Positions 1 through 6,476 of a stretch of DNA of 28,732 bases are shown here, one piece after another. The notes below the pieces were generated by a model, which had not been told where the DNA came from, did not search any database, and worked only from the letters and a program-made list of their open reading frames with translations. Source of the stretch: a virus. The stretch spans positions 1 to 28,732 of IMG/VR virus record IMGVR_UViG_3300037493_001625; one strand, written 5' to 3'. Each line of letters starts with the position of its first letter. Within the stretch, counting starts at the first letter, position 1. The position numbers were made by a program, and so were the translations under genes.

Positions 1-732
1 AGAGCACTGGCTTTTAATAAATTAAGTTCACACGGTGATTCAAAGGTTAAGTCTTCTGAAGAAATTGATGTAGCAAAATCTCAAATCAAAGATTTAATTA
101 AACCTGAACATCATTCAAAGTATCCTATTTCTAAAATTACTAGTATGTCCCATGGACGTAAGATTTATAGAGACGCTAGTGCTGCGGGTCATCTTAAAGA
201 AGAAGTTGAAGAACAATTAGAAGAAAATGGTGATGCATGGGATGCTTTGGTAGCAAAACGTAAAGCTAACGCAGCAACAAAAAAACCTGTTGACCATAAT
301 GCTGATTTGAAATTGAATATAACTAAAGCTCAAAACTCTCAAAGAGTTAGTAAGATTCTTGCTAAAGAAGAAGTTGAATTGGATGAAATGAATATTGGTA
401 AAAAGCAACCTAGACCAGACACTCATCATATTGTTGATAAAGAAAACAAACCATTAAGTTTGGCTGCTTACTATGATAAAGCTAAGGCTGAAAAAGACCG
501 TGATGAAAAACATCCTGGAGCAAAGGTTATTACTCGAGGTCCAAGAGGTAAAGTCAAAGAAGAAGTTGAACTTGACGAAAAAGAATTAACAGATACAGAT
601 GTTAAGCAAAAAGAAAAAGTTGTAAAGGGCATGAAGAAAAACATCCAATCTTTCAAAGATAAGTATGGCGAAAAGGCAAAAGGTGTTATGTATGCAACTG
701 CTACTAAGATCGCGCAAAAGATGCCTGATTGA
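1..732 (+). CDS. Virion structural protein of the T4-like cyanophage/pelagiphage type (5' partial)
   Basis: The frame is open from the first base, so the gene starts outside the window; the ATG at 145 is internal. 243 residues are visible. The protein is highly charged and rich in Lys and Glu. It carries the segment KEEVELDE twice (LDE at visible residues 127-129 and 191-193) and a related QLEE at 72-75. The C-terminal stretch, about residues 211-238, has the MYATATK motif that I remember from several T4-like cyanophage and pelagiphage virion proteins. L-X-E is the recognition motif of the T4 prohead protease gp21, so these may be processing sites; that is inference. The late promoter of the next gene follows directly, which fits a late structural gene. 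The exact role is unknown. Confidence 0.6.
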   Translation, partial: RALAFNKLSSHGDSKVKSSEEIDVAKSQIKDLIKPEHHSKYPISKITSMSHGRKIYRDASAAGHLKEEVEEQLEENGDAWDALVAKRKANAATKKPVDHNADLKLNITKAQNSQRVSKILAKEEVELDEMNIGKKQPRPDTHHIVDKENKPLSLAAYYDKAKAEKDRDEKHPGAKVITRGPRGKVKEEVELDEKELTDTDVKQKEKVVKGMKKNIQSFKDKYGEKAKGVMYATATKIAQKMPD

Positions 733-736
733 TCAA

Positions 737-744
737 TATAAATA
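737..744 (+). promoter_or_regulatory. T4-type late promoter (TATAAATA)
   Basis: An exact match to the T4 late promoter octamer TATAAATA lies 29 bases upstream of the ATG of the MALWGN structural gene, directly after the stop of the preceding gene. In T4 this element is read by host core polymerase with gp55 and gp33. Its position before a virion gene supports late expression. Confidence 0.75.
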
Positions 745-773
745 ACTAATAAACTTAAATAAGGAATAAAGAA

Positions 774-1571
774 ATGGCACTTTGGGGCAATAGAGATTCA
801 TTCTCAATCACAGGTACAAGCGTTAGTGTAGTAAATGGTTCACCTACTGTTACTAGCAATGGTGCTACAGATACTACATTCTTAACAGACTTTCAAGAAG
901 GTGATACAATTGTTATTACCGGTGTTAAGTATAAAATTTTTAAAATTAATTCAGCCACAGTATTAACTTTAGTTGTTAACTTTGCAGGTTCTACTGCTAC
1001 AGTATTAAATACTAATCTTAAAGGTGCAGATATTCCTAAGTATATTCTTCAAGAAGATTTACAATATATCTACTTTGTATCTGAAGAAGAAGCTTTATTA
1101 ACAACTAACCATAATAAAGGAATTTGTGGATCAGGTTGGTGGAAGATTAAGGAATATACAGATTCTGACGGTAATCCAAGACACAAAACTGAATTATTAG
1201 TTGCTATGGATGTTCTTAATGCTGTTTCTGGCGATGCTACTGATGATTTAATTGTTCCTGATGTTGAAGCAGTTCTTTCTATCTCAGTACAACCAACAAC
1301 TCAAGCAATTACTTTAGGTGCTGCTACATTCTCTGTTACAGCGGCAGTTACTGGTGGTGGTTCTGTTACATATCAATGGCAAAAAGCTGTTTCTGGCTCA
1401 ACCAAATATGTTGCTGTTTCTGGAGCTACAAGTTCTTCAATCGTTCTTTCAGGACAAACTGCTGCTAATACTGGCGACAGATATAGAGTATTGCTTGGTT
1501 CTACTACACAAGGTGCAACAGCAATAACTTCTAACTCTGCAGTATTAACATTTGTATCTGAAGCACCATAA
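774..1571 (+). CDS. Virion structural protein with C-terminal Ig-like domain
   Basis: 265 residues. The opening MALWGNRDSF matches the start of a structural protein that is conserved in T4-like cyanophages. Residues 1-160 form a beta-rich domain. Residues about 168-261 look like a bacterial/phage Ig-like domain, with a YQWQK strand at 200-204 and a DRYRV strand at 236-240, rich in Ser, Thr, Val and Ala. Phage Ig-like domains are usually displayed on capsid or tail surfaces and bind carbohydrates weakly. The start is preceded by AAGGAATAAAGAA, a good ribosome binding site, and a late promoter lies upstream. A strong terminator follows the stop. Structural class is fairly secure; the location in the particle is not known. 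Confidence 0.7.
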   Translation: MALWGNRDSFSITGTSVSVVNGSPTVTSNGATDTTFLTDFQEGDTIVITGVKYKIFKINSATVLTLVVNFAGSTATVLNTNLKGADIPKYILQEDLQYIYFVSEEEALLTTNHNKGICGSGWWKIKEYTDSDGNPRHKTELLVAMDVLNAVSGDATDDLIVPDVEAVLSISVQPTTQAITLGAATFSVTAAVTGGGSVTYQWQKAVSGSTKYVAVSGATSSSIVLSGQTAANTGDRYRVLLGSTTQGATAITSNSAVLTFVSEAP

Positions 1572-1579
1572 CATATATT

Positions 1580-1607
1580 GGGGAGTTGAAATATACTCCC
1601 CTTTATT
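1580..1607 (+). terminator. Rho-independent terminator after the Ig-domain structural gene
   Basis: A perfect 7-bp stem GGGGAGT / ACTCCCC with an 8-base loop is followed by TTTATT. It begins 8 bases after the stop of the structural gene. The run of T residues leads straight into the ATG at 1608. Confidence 0.8.
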
Positions 1608-1988
1608 ATGATTGAAATATTAAATAAAGATAACTTCATACTTTATTGTATGAAGCACTATGATAATCCTCAGTGTACTTCTGTAAGGGAGTTTGAGGAG
1701 GATTTAAATAGGTTTTTATATCTTCAGAAGTTATTGACTAGATATATTAATAACAAAGATGAATTAAGAGAGCGATTGATATTAAACCATTTTATCGTTC
1801 TATTTAATTTATTTAATGATGCTACAGTAAATATATTATTTTATAAAATAGATAACGAATATTGGAATATATTGGTTACATTCCTAATTTATTTAAATAG
1901 GATGCCTGATACATTACCTCAATATGGTATTATCACATCTGATTATTTACTTGATGATTATATTGTTTCAAACCTAAGGAAAATTTAA
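1608..1988 (+). CDS. Conserved T4-like phage protein of unknown function
   Basis: 126 residues. The pattern of acidic helices (REFEEDLNRF, residues 27-36), then RERLILNHFIVLFNLF (about 54-69) and a hydrophobic helix ending in LIYLNRMPD, matches a small conserved protein seen in many T4-like cyanophages beside structural genes. I recognise the family but no function is known to me. No ribosome binding site precedes ATG 1608, because the terminator tail abuts it; ATG 1650 is an alternative start and also lacks one. The stop overlaps the next start (TAATG), so the two genes are probably translated together. Confidence 0.6.
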   Translation: MIEILNKDNFILYCMKHYDNPQCTSVREFEEDLNRFLYLQKLLTRYINNKDELRERLILNHFIVLFNLFNDATVNILFYKIDNEYWNILVTFLIYLNRMPDTLPQYGIITSDYLLDDYIVSNLRKI

Positions 1989-2530
1989 TGTCACGTATAG
2001 TTGATAATCTTATAGCATTCAGAGTCCTCTCGATGCTCGTTAAACCATTTCCTGAAACAGAAGCATTCAAGTTTGGTATAATCGATAAAACAGGTAAAAA
2101 AATAAGAGATCCTAAAACTGAACAAGAAAAGGATTCTTACGATTACCTAAGTCGATTGACATTCAATATGAAAAAATTGATAAATAAACTACCGGGTGGA
2201 GATACTAAATTAAAAAATATAGTAGCTGCCTTGTTTTTAATCAAAGAACAATGGAATTCTAAATCTGAATTGGAAACTATTTCAGAACATGAATTACAAA
2301 GAATTATAAACCTTAATGTTATTCTTGCCGAAGAGACATTACAGGTAAAAATGTTTGAAGATGGTGCTATTGTAGGTCAAGGGCAGGTTGTTGCTTCTAC
2401 AGAGCCTACTAATAAAACAACTGGTCTAGTATCAACGCAAGAACCAGTTATTAGAAAGAAAAGACCTCCTATTGTAAAAAGGCAATCAATGAAACAAATT
2501 GCTATTGACATTAATCAAAAAACACTATGA
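1988..2530 (+). CDS. Conserved T4-like phage protein of unknown function
   Basis: 180 residues, predicted cytoplasmic. The N-terminus MSRIVDNLIAFRVLSMLVKPF and the central NMKKLINKLPGGDTKLK followed by AALFLIKE are signatures of a protein that is conserved and syntenic in T4-like cyanophages next to late genes. The C-terminal 50 residues are basic and low in hydrophobic residues (RKKRPPIVKRQ). The start overlaps the stop of the preceding gene, and the stop overlaps the start of the spanin gene, giving a tightly coupled operon. Function unknown. Confidence 0.6.
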   Translation: MSRIVDNLIAFRVLSMLVKPFPETEAFKFGIIDKTGKKIRDPKTEQEKDSYDYLSRLTFNMKKLINKLPGGDTKLKNIVAALFLIKEQWNSKSELETISEHELQRIINLNVILAEETLQVKMFEDGAIVGQGQVVASTEPTNKTTGLVSTQEPVIRKKRPPIVKRQSMKQIAIDINQKTL

Positions 2531-3120
2531 TGTTATTATTAAACTTCCTACCTGATTGGATATTTTATGCGTTAGCATTTGCTGGCGGAGTAGGTACAGT
2601 TTTAGTTATGATATTTGGTGGTTTAATACCTTTACCGTATAAATTAGGATTACAGATTTTATCTGCATTTCTATTAGTTGTAGGTATATTCTTTATTGGT
2701 GGTATGTCTAATGAAGCAGAATGGCAATTAAAAGTCAAACAGATGGAAGCAGAAATTGCTAAGAAAGAATTAGAAGCAGAAAAGATTAGTCATGAAGTAG
2801 TAACTAAATATGTTGATCGAGTTAAAATTGTTGAAGGAAAGACCCATGAAATTATTAAGAAAGTACCAATTTATATTACCAAAGAATCTGATGATAAGTG
2901 TACTATTAATAATGGGTTTGTCAGCTTGCACAACAGTAGTGCCAGTCAAACAAAAGTTCCCAACACCTCCAGAGATATTAATGAAGGAACCTCCAATGTT
3001 AAACTCTCTGAAGTCGCAGTAACAGTTAGTCAAAATTATGGTACATACTATCAAGTAGTTGAACAATTAAAATCTTTACAATCTTGGATTATAAAGCAAA
3101 AGGAATTGAGTGATGGTTAA
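2527..3120 (+). CDS. Rz-like inner-membrane spanin (i-spanin)
   Basis: 197 residues. Two hydrophobic segments (about 12-34 and 39-60) precede a charged coiled coil (62-110). The segment KKVPIYITKESDDKC and the following GFVSLHNSSA (about 111-139) are the hallmark of phage Rz-type i-spanins. A complete o-spanin lipoprotein gene lies inside it in the +1 frame, which is the classic Rz/Rz1 arrangement and makes the call strong. In the last step of lysis the pair bridges inner and outer membranes and fuses them. Known i-spanins usually have one N-terminal membrane segment; two here would require an N-out topology or a re-entrant first segment. ATG 2530 is an equally possible start. Confidence 0.8.
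   Translation: MMLLLNFLPDWIFYALAFAGGVGTVLVMIFGGLIPLPYKLGLQILSAFLLVVGIFFIGGMSNEAEWQLKVKQMEAEIAKKELEAEKISHEVVTKYVDRVKIVEGKTHEIIKKVPIYITKESDDKCTINNGFVSLHNSSASQTKVPNTSRDINEGTSNVKLSEVAVTVSQNYGTYYQVVEQLKSLQSWIIKQKELSDG
2846..3022 (+). CDS. Rz1-like outer-membrane lipoprotein spanin (o-spanin), embedded in the i-spanin gene
   Basis: 58 residues in a different frame entirely within the i-spanin gene. From ATG 2846 the protein begins MKLLRKYQ, then a hydrophobic stretch ending in the lipobox LSAC (Cys at residue 28), followed by a short Pro/Lys-rich mature part containing TVVPVKQKFPTPP. Signal peptidase II cleavage at LSA|C would give a 31-residue outer-membrane lipoprotein, typical of Rz1. I chose ATG 2846 because AAGGA lies 7 bases upstream; ATG 2891 would give a shorter signal (MISVLLIMGLSAC) and ATG 2810 a longer one. 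It works with the i-spanin in outer-membrane disruption. Confidence 0.85.
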   Translation: MKLLRKYQFILPKNLMISVLLIMGLSACTTVVPVKQKFPTPPEILMKEPPMLNSLKSQ

Positions 3121-3514
3121 TGAACTAAAAACTGAAGTAGCCGTTCTGCAATCAGTAGTATATAAAATAGATTCAGCTGTAGCTGAAATAGCAAAATCAT
3201 CTACTGAAGTGACAAGATTATTAGCAGTTCATGATTCACGTATAGGTAATTTAGAGTTTGGCAGTAGAGAAACTTCAACAGATGTTCGAGAGTTGTATAA
3301 GAAAATGAATGAAAATACAAAGGAAATAGTTGAAAAACTAGAAGATATGGAAGAAAGAATAGAACTTAAGTTAAAAGAGCATTCAGATAAATCCGTATCC
3401 CAACATAACTCAATATCAGATAGACTATCAGTACTAGAAAACTGGAAATGGATGGTAGTAGGTAGTGCAGTAGCAGTAGGTTTTCTAATTAAACATTTTG
3501 ATATATTCAAATAA
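3113..3514 (+). CDS. Coiled-coil protein with C-terminal membrane anchor
   Basis: 133 residues from ATG 3113; AGGAA lies about 8 bases upstream, and the GTG at 3110 is a weaker choice. Residues 1-105 are long amphipathic helices with heptad character, ending SDRLSVLENWKW. A single hydrophobic segment (about 111-127) and a short basic tail follow. This outline resembles XhlA-type hemolysis-associated proteins, and I recall similar proteins beside spanins in T4-like cyanophages. A role in lysis is suggested by position only. It overlaps the end of the i-spanin gene by 8 bases. Confidence 0.5.
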   Translation: MVNELKTEVAVLQSVVYKIDSAVAEIAKSSTEVTRLLAVHDSRIGNLEFGSRETSTDVRELYKKMNENTKEIVEKLEDMEERIELKLKEHSDKSVSQHNSISDRLSVLENWKWMVVGSAVAVGFLIKHFDIFK

Positions 3515-3664
3515 ACTAACTAAGCATTAACCTAGAAAAACCTGGTATAACCAGTATATCACAAAAGTAAACAGTTGTAAACAGTAAAATAAAAATATAT
3601 TTTAATGTACAAAATAACATCTACATGATATAATAACCCTATTAAACTAAATAGGTAATTCATT
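3515..3664 (+). promoter_or_regulatory. Intergenic control region with hairpin, direct repeat and sigma70-type promoter
   Basis: The region separates the late block from the metabolic block. It holds a small hairpin CTGGT-ATA-ACCAG at 3542-3554, two copies of GTAAACAG (3567-3574 and 3577-3584) and a promoter with -35 TGTACA at 3606-3611, 17-base spacer and -10 TATAAT at 3629-3634, preceded by CATGA as in the other early promoters of the window. GTAAAC is the reverse complement of the GTTTAC found at the other -35 elements. Confidence 0.65.
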
Positions 3665-3985
3665 ATGATTGATATAGATGTTAAGTATGCGAATTTAATA
3701 ATCCCCCAATTACAAAACGGTAAACAAAAATCTGAATTTGTTTGGAATTCAAGATGTTGTTTATGCGGTGATTCAAAAAAGAACCTCAAAAAAGCTCGAT
3801 TATTCATCTATAAAAGATTTACAAGTCTATTTGTAAAATGTCACAATTGTCAATATAGTAGTTCACTTGGATCTTTCTTAGAAAAGGTTGACTCAGAATT
3901 GTATAAATTATATGTTATAGAAAGATATAGAACCGGTAATGATAAATTACCCCATACAGATATAGCAAAGGTGTTAAATTTATGA
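3665..3985 (+). CDS. Zinc-binding, primase-like N-terminal domain protein
   Basis: 106 residues. It has C31xxC34 and C59xxC62 pairs within RCCLCGDSKKN...KARLFIY...FVKCHNCQ. This is the layout of the CHC2/zinc-ribbon domain found at the front of DnaG-like primases, including a family in T4-like cyanophages. Only the zinc domain and a short helical tail (SFLEKVDSELYKLYVIERY) are present; no TOPRIM domain follows. It could be a stand-alone zinc protein, a remnant of a longer gene, or a DNA-binding accessory factor. The stop overlaps the next start. Confidence 0.5.
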   Translation: MIDIDVKYANLIIPQLQNGKQKSEFVWNSRCCLCGDSKKNLKKARLFIYKRFTSLFVKCHNCQYSSSLGSFLEKVDSELYKLYVIERYRTGNDKLPHTDIAKVLNL

Positions 3986-4182
3986 GCCCAGAAGCATTAG
4001 AAATAATACAAACAATAGGTGCATTCATTTTCGTATTAATAATTCTTTTTAGTATACGGATTATTGCCGTAGTTATAGGTTTTATTATTACTATGTTTGT
4101 AGGTGCAGGTTCTATTGTTATAGTTGTTGCTGGTATAATAGCATTGATATATTTTGGAATACAACATTTTATACCGGTATAA
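3982..4182 (+). CDS. Small membrane protein, two to three transmembrane segments
   Basis: 66 residues, almost wholly hydrophobic, with helices at about 10-28, 31-48 and 48-62 separated by little polar sequence. No family recognised. It starts inside the stop of the zinc protein gene (ATGA overlap), and the ThyX gene follows after a gap of 10 bases. Phage membrane peptides of this kind often act in early takeover or lysis control, but nothing here decides that. Confidence 0.5.
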   Translation: MSPEALEIIQTIGAFIFVLIILFSIRIIAVVIGFIITMFVGAGSIVIVVAGIIALIYFGIQHFIPV

Positions 4183-4192
4183 GGAGAAAATA

Positions 4193-5026
4193 ATGACATG
4201 TGAAGTAAAAGTGATAGAGGATAGTCTAAATCCTTATAATAAGATAAGATTAACTACATTGCAATTGAGGTACTGGAGAGGCATTCATGCTGAATTCATG
4301 ACGCATCGAGTATTTAGTCGTAATGCATCAAGTTCAAGAGCAATCCCTGTTTCAACATTTCTAAAACAAGTTTGGTATGATCCTGCAACTCCAGTTCATT
4401 GGGGAGCAAATCAACCTGGAATGAAGGCAAGAACTGAATTAACTGGATTCAAGAAATGGTTTGCTCAGTTTATGTGGAAAACCTCGGGTAGAATCATTTG
4501 CTGTTTAGTATGGTTAACTAATAAAGTAAGTAGTCCACATAAGCAAGTCTTTAATAGACTCCTCGAACCTTGGCAATATATATCTGTGATAGTAACATCA
4601 ACAGAATGGGACAATTTCTTTGAATTAAGAAATCATCCGGATGCACAACCAGAGATACAAGAGTTAGCAAGGGAAATGAAATATGCAATGGACAATTCTA
4701 AACCTACAGAACAGTATACTCACGTTCCTTATATCACTGGTTCTGACTATATTGCTTTGGGAAATGACAATACCACCGGAAGATTGATGCAAATATCTAC
4801 TGCAAGATGTGCTCGAGTATCATATTTTACCCATGATAAACAAATACCAGAAATAGAAAAAGATTTAAAATTGTTTAATGATCTTGTTGGATCAATACCA
4901 TTACATGCTTCTCCAACAGAACATCAAGCAACGGCCTTAGACTCTGAAGAATTTAATAAAAACTTTAGAGGATGGTCTCAATTTAGAAATATCGTAGAAA
5001 CTAACATGCCTAAAGGAAATAAATAA
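4193..5026 (+). CDS. thyX: Flavin-dependent thymidylate synthase ThyX
   Basis: 277 residues. It makes dTMP from dUMP using FAD, NADPH and methylene-tetrahydrofolate. The ThyX motif appears as HRVFSRNASSSRAIP at residues 38-52, the form common in phage ThyX proteins; a second conserved part is the C-terminal FRGWSQFR (about 259-266), which carries the substrate-binding Arg residues. ATG 4193 is chosen because AAGGAG lies directly upstream; the longer frame from TTG 4154 has none and overlaps the previous gene. It sits with nrdB and nrdA, so the operon supplies dNTPs for phage DNA synthesis. Confidence 0.9.
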   Translation: MTCEVKVIEDSLNPYNKIRLTTLQLRYWRGIHAEFMTHRVFSRNASSSRAIPVSTFLKQVWYDPATPVHWGANQPGMKARTELTGFKKWFAQFMWKTSGRIICCLVWLTNKVSSPHKQVFNRLLEPWQYISVIVTSTEWDNFFELRNHPDAQPEIQELAREMKYAMDNSKPTEQYTHVPYITGSDYIALGNDNTTGRLMQISTARCARVSYFTHDKQIPEIEKDLKLFNDLVGSIPLHASPTEHQATALDSEEFNKNFRGWSQFRNIVETNMPKGNK

Positions 5027-5175
5027 TGACCCAAATACCACAAGATTCAGTTTTACGTAGACATTATCTTACTGAATTAAAAAATAATGAATCTATTACT
5101 GAGTATAAATTTAATAGTAGTATATTAATACTACCTATAATTGCATTTGTTTTATTATTATTTTTTATTATTTAA
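5026..5175 (+). CDS. Small phage membrane protein, C-terminal anchor
   Basis: 49 residues, starting in the stop of thyX (TAATG). The N-terminal half MTQIPQDSVLRRHYLTELKN is polar; residues about 32-49 are a single hydrophobic helix ending at the C-terminus. Small proteins with the pattern PxDSxLRRHYLT plus a tail anchor are widespread in phages; no function is known to me. Confidence 0.55.
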   Translation: MTQIPQDSVLRRHYLTELKNNESITEYKFNSSILILPIIAFVLLLFFII

Positions 5176-5184
5176 GGATTAATT

Positions 5185-5337
5185 ATGAATAAAGTTAAAA
5201 ATTATATAATGCTTTTAATTGCAATACTTATGGCTTTTTGGATAGCATCAACAATATTTTATTCTATTAAAGATTTACGTACAGAACATACTATAGTTGA
5301 ATATAGTTCTGAAACTATCCCACTATATCCTGAGTAA
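5185..5337 (+). CDS. Small membrane protein, N-terminal anchor
   Basis: 50 residues. A basic start (MNKVKN) precedes one hydrophobic helix at about 7-26 and a polar tail that would lie in the periplasm. AAGGATTAATT upstream gives a usable ribosome binding site. It ends 3 bases before nrdB. No family recognised. Confidence 0.5.
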   Translation: MNKVKNYIMLLIAILMAFWIASTIFYSIKDLRTEHTIVEYSSETIPLYPE

Positions 5338-5340
5338 ATT

Positions 5341-6333
5341 ATGTCAATACGATTATTAGAAAAAAAATCAACATACACAGTAGATTATCCAACTGCAATA
5401 GAATTTGCAAAACAGCAAGCAGAAATATTCTGGTTACCAGATGAAATTGAAGTAGAAAAAGATTTACATGATTTAAAAACAAACTTCACTGAAGCAGAAT
5501 ACCATGGTGTTATATCTACATTAAAGTTGTTTACCATATATGAATTATCGGTAGGTAATGATTACTGGCAGAATTATGTCGGTAAGATATTCCAAAGACC
5601 TGATATTCAAAGAATGGCTACAACATTTGCATTCATGGAAATAGGAGTTCATGCGCCATTCTATAATAAGATCAATGAGATTTTAGGTTTAGATACTGAT
5701 GAGTTTTATAATGATTATCTAAATGATGATGTGTTAAAGAATAGAATGGCGTGGATAGGCAAACGTGTAGAAAAACAAGATAGTGTCTATAATATCCTTA
5801 AATCAATCGGTATTTTCTCAATGATTGAAGGTGCTATATTATACAGTTCATTTGCATTTCTTAAACATTTTAATAATGTTGGCAAAAATAAACTTATAAA
5901 CATTAATGCAGGTATTAACTTTTCAGCAATAGATGAAACATTACATAGTCAAGCAGGTGCTTGGTTATTTAGAACTCTATTGAAAGAAGCAACTGATGCC
6001 GGTGTTATATCAGAAGAAGCATTATTAGAACTAAGAACTGAACTTGAAGATACTACAAAAGTTATTCTTGAGCATGAAACCGTTATTATAGATAAGATAT
6101 TCGAAAAAGGACATATCAAAGGCATCACCGAAAATCAATTAAAAAACTTTGTAGAATCAAGACTTGATACATGTCTTAAGAATCTAGGATATAAAATGAT
6201 ATTTAAACCATCATATAATCCTATAGCAGATTGGTTCTATCGAGATTTAGAGTCAAGCACATTGCATGACTTCTTTTCGTCAACAGGCAACGATTATAAC
6301 AGAGCATGGTCAGAGAGCAAATTCAAATGGTAA
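5341..6333 (+). CDS. nrdB: Ribonucleotide reductase class I beta subunit NrdB
   Basis: 330 residues, short for the family (E. coli NrdB is about 375). It carries the di-iron centre and tyrosyl radical that start ribonucleotide reduction in NrdA. Metal ligands can be placed as E68 (in YELSVGNDYW), E100 and H104 (MEIGVH), E163 (MIEGA) and E199/H202 (DETLH); Y108, four residues after H104, fits the radical Tyr. The first E-x-x-x-H has one residue more than the E-x-x-H of E. coli; I recall the same spacing in T4-like cyanophage NrdB. The C-terminus (ESKFKW) lacks the usual acidic tail. It overlaps the next gene. Confidence 0.92.
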   Translation: MSIRLLEKKSTYTVDYPTAIEFAKQQAEIFWLPDEIEVEKDLHDLKTNFTEAEYHGVISTLKLFTIYELSVGNDYWQNYVGKIFQRPDIQRMATTFAFMEIGVHAPFYNKINEILGLDTDEFYNDYLNDDVLKNRMAWIGKRVEKQDSVYNILKSIGIFSMIEGAILYSSFAFLKHFNNVGKNKLININAGINFSAIDETLHSQAGAWLFRTLLKEATDAGVISEEALLELRTELEDTTKVILEHETVIIDKIFEKGHIKGITENQLKNFVESRLDTCLKNLGYKMIFKPSYNPIADWFYRDLESSTLHDFFSSTGNDYNRAWSESKFKW

Positions 6334-6476
6334 ACGAAGAACAAGTAAGATATTTAAGAATGGAACTAGCAAAGGCAACTGATCCTAAAAGAAGACAAGA
6401 ATTAAAAGAACAACTGGATAAGTTAGATGAAGGTCTAGGTGAAATTAGTGAGAAACAAACTTTATTGGTGGAATGA
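6327..6476 (+). CDS. Small charged helical protein between nrdB and nrdA
   Basis: 49 residues. It overlaps the end of nrdB by 7 bases and the start of nrdA by 1 to 4 bases, so it is part of the operon. The sequence is nearly all helix-forming, with many Glu, Lys and Arg residues (RRQELKEQLDKLDE), and no hydrophobic core. No family recognised. It could simply keep translation coupled between the two reductase genes, or be a small partner of them; nothing decides this. Confidence 0.5.
   Translation: MVNEEQVRYLRMELAKATDPKRRQELKEQLDKLDEGLGEISEKQTLLVE

Noticed and set aside
217-429. Minus-strand reading frames across the window
   Set aside because: All are antisense shadows of well supported + strand genes, with no binding sites, promoters or recognisable products.
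4154-4192. Longer ThyX starting at TTG 4154
   Set aside because: It has no ribosome binding site and overlaps the previous gene; ATG 4193 follows AAGGAG, and the ThyX domain starts there.
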